From the NCBI GenBank assembly GCA_947452785.1, contig CANGDZ010000023.1, positions 1 to 46,337 on the forward strand: a DNA stretch of 46,337 nt, in the 5' to 3' direction. The stretch comes from Comamonadaceae bacterium. Its GTDB lineage: Bacteria > Pseudomonadota > Gammaproteobacteria > Burkholderiales > Burkholderiaceae_C. Position numbers and translations under genes: made by a program. Shown in pieces: positions 43,899 to 46,337 of this stretch. The notes under the pieces were generated by a model. It was not told where the DNA came from and did not search any database. It was given only the letters and a program-made list of their open reading frames with translations. Numbering within the stretch: position 1 is the stretch's first letter; the number at the start of each line of letters is the position of its first letter.

Positions 43899-44311
43899 GC
43901 TGAGGCCTTGCCCAGCACTTGTTTGTTGAATTCGATGAACTCTTGCAGATGCAAGGTGATGATGTTGACCGTGATGGGCAATTGCAGCGTTTGATAGTCG
44001 TGTACGGCCACGTTGCGAAAGCCCACCATCCGTTTCATCTGTTCAGCCAAAGTGGCCTCAATCCAATGGGCCTGCGCTAACAGCGCAAATACATCCCGGG
44101 CACTCTGGGGGATACCCAAAGACTCACGACGAATGATGTGCTGCCCAATATCCAAGGCCGCTTCACAAGCCCTTTGAATGTTCAATATAGCCGCGTCTTG
44201 CCTTGTGAAATTGAGTGCGAATTCGTCAGGGTTGGCTGCATATTCCTCGCGTGCACGGGCTACGCAACGCTCGATGGTGGATGCTTTGTTCAACAACACA
44301 TCATCGGCCAT
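43895..44311 (-). CDS. hepT: HepT-type RNase toxin
   Basis: 138 residues, helical HEPN fold. The active-site motif R-x4-H-x-Y is present as RNVAVHDY, with the Tyr that MntA modifies. NIQRACEAALDIGQHIIRR is typical of the family. In known pairs HepT is an RNA-cutting toxin neutralised by AMP transfer from MntA. It overlaps mntA by 11 bases and is followed by an ATGA overlap with the Cys/His-rich gene. Confidence 0.88.
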   Translation of the reverse strand: MADDVLLNKASTIERCVARAREEYAANPDEFALNFTRQDAAILNIQRACEAALDIGQHIIRRESLGIPQSARDVFALLAQAHWIEATLAEQMKRMVGFRNVAVHDYQTLQLPITVNIITLHLQEFIEFNKQVLGKASA

Positions 44312-44705
44312 AAATTGTGCCTCTTTGAGCGATGTCGTTCAGCAGCCCTTGCCTGGCCGCATCCAAGTACAGTTTTTCATTGAGCATGGCGGCCTCAAAC
44401 AAACTGGCGCGCATGTCTTTAGCCCACCAGCGTTCCCCTTGGGTCCATATTTGCGATTGCATCACGCTGCTTGCAGCGCGAATGTCCAACAAGTCCACGG
44501 GGCATTGGCAAATGTCGGCCAATTCATTGGCCACATCGAAAAGCAATACGGGGTCGGCATAGCCTTCCACCATCACGGCCAAATCCAAGTCACTCTGTGC
44601 ATGGGCATGCAGGCCCTGTTGCTGAACGCGACTTCCGAATGCGTAGACCGCCATCAACGAGGGAAAACGTTGATGCAAGTGCGAAAGAATACGATCTGCG
44701 TCCAT
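44301..44705 (-). CDS. mntA: MntA-type nucleotidyltransferase antitoxin
   Basis: 134 residues from ATG 44705; a longer reading would run through the groEL terminator. Minimal nucleotidyltransferase with GS...DLD metal-binding motif (FGSRVQQQ then SDLDLAVMVEG). The spacer between GS and DxD is 13 residues here versus the usual 10, through a Gln/His-rich insertion. It should adenylylate HepT and block its RNase activity. Confidence 0.86.
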   Translation of the reverse strand: MDADRILSHLHQRFPSLMAVYAFGSRVQQQGLHAHAQSDLDLAVMVEGYADPVLLFDVANELADICQCPVDLLDIRAASSVMQSQIWTQGERWWAKDMRASLFEAAMLNEKLYLDAARQGLLNDIAQRGTIYGR

Positions 44706-44736
44706 GGGTACATTGTGACTGAATCGGCTTGGGCAT

Positions 44737-44768
44737 AAAAAAACCCCGCGAAAAATCGCGGGGTTTTT
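44737..44768 (-). terminator. groEL intrinsic terminator
   Basis: Stem CCCCGCG/CGCGGGG with an AT-rich 6-base loop (44744-44763), T tract on both sides, so it can act in either direction. On the minus strand it closes the groEL transcript 44 bases after its stop. Confidence 0.92.
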
Positions 44769-44811
44769 GCGGAGGGTCAAAGACCCGTCAAGGTCTTTGC
44801 GCGCCGAGCAA

Positions 44812-46337
44812 TTACATGCCCATGCCGCCCATACCGCCCATGCCGCCCATGTCAGGCATGCCGCCTGGAGCGTCGTCTTTCGGTGATTCAGAAATCATGC
44901 ACTCGGTGGTCAACATCAAAGAGGCCACAGACGCTGCGTTTTGCAAAGCAGTGCGTGTCACTTTGGTGGGGTCCAAGATGCCCATTTCGATCATGTCACC
45001 GTAGGTGTCGTTGGCTGCGTTGAAGCCGTAGTTGCCTTTGCCGGCCAAAACCGCATTCACCACCACCGATGGCTCGCCACCGGCGTTGTACACGATTTCG
45101 CGCAAAGGCGCTTCAATCGCTTTCAACACCAGCTTGATGCCAGCTTCTTGGTCAGCGTTGTCGCCTTTGATGACGCCAGCCGTTTGACGTGCGCGCAACA
45201 AAGCGACGCCGCCACCAGCCACGATGCCTTCTTCCACTGCAGCGCGGGTGGCGTGCAATGCATCTTCAACGCGGGCTTTCTTTTCTTTCATTTCGACTTC
45301 GGTGGCAGCGCCAACCTTGATCACGGCCACACCGCCAGCCAACTTGGCCACGCGCTCTTGCAGCTTTTCGCGGTCGTAGTCAGAAGTGGCTTCTTCGATT
45401 TGCACGCGCACTTGTTTCACGCGGGCTTCGATGTCAGCAGCAGCACCTGCACCGTCGATGATGATGGTGTTTTCTTTGCCCACTTCGATGCGTTTGGCTT
45501 GGCCGAGGTCAGCCAAAGTTACTTTTTCGAGGGTCAGGCCAACTTCTTCAGCGATCACTTTGCCGCCGGTCAAGATGGCGATGTCTTCCAACATGGCTTT
45601 GCGACGATCGCCAAAGCCAGGGGCTTTCACGGCGACCACTTTCAAGATGCCACGGATGGTGTTAACCACCAAAGTTGCCAAGGCTTCGCCTTCAACTTCT
45701 TCAGCAATGATCAACAAAGGACGGCCGGCTTTGGCCACGGCTTCCAAGGTTGGCAGCAGGTCACGGATGTTGCTGATTTTCTTGTCGAACAACAACACAA
45801 AGGGGTTGTCCAGCAAAGCGGCTTGCTTTTCGGGGTTGTTGATGAAGTAGGGCGACAGGTAGCCGCGGTCAAACTGCATGCCTTCAACGATGTCGAGTTC
45901 GTTGTCCAAAGACTTGCCGTCTTCGACCGTGATCACGCCTTCTTTGCCCACTTTGTCCATGGCTTTGGCGATGATGTCGCCGATGCTGTGGTCGCTGTTG
46001 GCAGAGATCGAGCCGACTTGGGCGATCTCTTTGGTGGTGGTGGTGGCCTTGGTGGCTTTCTTCAGCTCTTCGATCAAGGCAGTCACTGCTTTGTCGATGC
46101 CGCGCTTCAGGTCCATCGGGTTCATGCCGGCGGCCACGTATTTCATGCCTTCGTGCACGATGGCTTGAGCCAACACGGTCGCAGTCGTAGTGCCGTCACC
46201 AGCGTTGTCAGAAGTCTTAGATGCGACTTCTTTGACCATCTGCGCACCCATGTTTTGCAGTTTGTCTTTGAGTTCGATTTCTTTGGCGACGGACACACCG
46301 TCTTTGGTCACGGTAGGGGCGCCGAACGAGCGCTCCA
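44812..46337 (-). CDS. groEL: chaperonin GroEL, N-terminus beyond the window
   Basis: About 508 residues are visible; the frame is open to the right edge ([19 protein letters not shown]), so roughly the first 40 residues of a ~547-residue protein are missing. ATP-binding [10 protein letters not shown], equatorial and apical domain sequences ([32 protein letters not shown]), and the flexible C-terminal GGM tail ([11 protein letters not shown]). Cytoplasmic double-ring chaperonin acting with GroES, whose gene normally lies just upstream and would be outside the window. Confidence 0.97.
   Translation of the reverse strand, partial: ERSFGAPTVTKDGVSVAKEIELKDKLQNMGAQMVKEVASKTSDNAGDGTTTATVLAQAIVHEGMKYVAAGMNPMDLKRGIDKAVTALIEELKKATKATTTTKEIAQVGSISANSDHSIGDIIAKAMDKVGKEGVITVEDGKSLDNELDIVEGMQFDRGYLSPYFINNPEKQAALLDNPFVLLFDKKISNIRDLLPTLEAVAKAGRPLLIIAEEVEGEALATLVVNTIRGILKVVAVKAPGFGDRRKAMLEDIAILTGGKVIAEEVGLTLEKVTLADLGQAKRIEVGKENTIIIDGAGAAADIEARVKQVRVQIEEATSDYDREKLQERVAKLAGGVAVIKVGAATEVEMKEKKARVEDALHATRAAVEEGIVAGGGVALLRARQTAGVIKGDNADQEAGIKLVLKAIEAPLREIVYNAGGEPSVVVNAVLAGKGNYGFNAANDTYGDMIEMGILDPTKVTRTALQNAASVASLMLTTECMISESPKDDAPGGMPDMGGMGGMGGMGM

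Noticed and set aside
44812..44870. Short tandem GGM-coding repeat
   Set aside because: This is the ordinary flexible GroEL C-terminal tail, not a novel repeat.
1..46337. CRISPR array, insertion sequence, tRNA or rRNA genes
   Set aside because: No regularly spaced repeats, transposase-like protein or cloverleaf/rRNA sequence was recognised on reading; a covariance-model scan would be decisive for tRNAs.

Overview
The window looks like chromosomal DNA of a high-GC betaproteobacterium, most likely Burkholderiales/Comamonadaceae (Limnohabitans/Rhodoferax-like). This rests on the general type II secretion genes, a Burkholderiales-type trimeric porin, Coq7, a HexR-zwf / transaldolase-pgi block and a GroEL with a GGM tail. 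Genus assignment is inference. No rRNA, tRNA or CRISPR array was recognised.

Layout. 1-0.65 kb: decayed remnant of a DUF4143 AAA ATPase. 0.68-1.67 kb: MipA/OmpV-like outer membrane protein with a perfect FNR/Anr box upstream. 1.76-11.5 kb: type II secretion locus, gspGHIJKLMNDE on the minus strand with gspC divergent; gspF is absent here and GspC has no PDZ domain. 11.5-15.9 kb: ilvA (with a terminator-like hairpin in its leader), an OsmC-family protein, coq7 and a porin with a strong terminator. 15.9-22.7 kb: a Dpp/Opp-type peptide transporter operon with an M20 amidohydrolase inside it (order B-hydrolase-A-C-D-F). 22.8-32.2 kb: the most interesting block. A GntR regulator and a Gfo/Idh/MocA oxidoreductase are divergent from a seven-gene operon of SsuD-like FMNH2 monooxygenase, aldo/keto reductase, flavin reductase and a complete sugar-type ABC importer. 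This is the gene set of the sulfoquinovose monooxygenase (sulfo-SMO) pathway, with the Gfo/Idh/MocA protein as candidate NAD-dependent sulfoquinovosidase (GH188-like) in place of a GH31 enzyme.

32.3-37.6 kb is an accessory stretch: HipBA-like module, an exported argininosuccinate-lyase/fumarase-superfamily protein, a Fic protein, and a HigBA module whose toxin gene carries an early in-frame stop. A ~75-bp inverted copy of the porin stop codon plus terminator lies just downstream of fic, so a ~20 kb segment is bounded by inverted repeats. 37.6-42.5 kb: central sugar metabolism (hexR-zwf divergent from tal-pgi). 42.5-44.7 kb: membrane-cupredoxin fusion, small Cys/His-rich secreted protein and an MntA-HepT toxin-antitoxin pair in one overlapping run. 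44.8 kb to the end: groEL, cut by the window edge.

How the genes may work together: the importer would bring in sulfoquinovose or its glycerol glycoside; the Gfo/Idh/MocA protein would cleave the glycoside; the monooxygenase with reduced flavin from the flavin reductase would release sulfite and leave 6-oxo-glucose; the aldo/keto reductase would reduce it to glucose, which after phosphorylation can enter the zwf/pgi routes encoded 8-10 kb away. Enzyme families and active-site residues are visible in the sequence; the substrate is inferred from gene combination.
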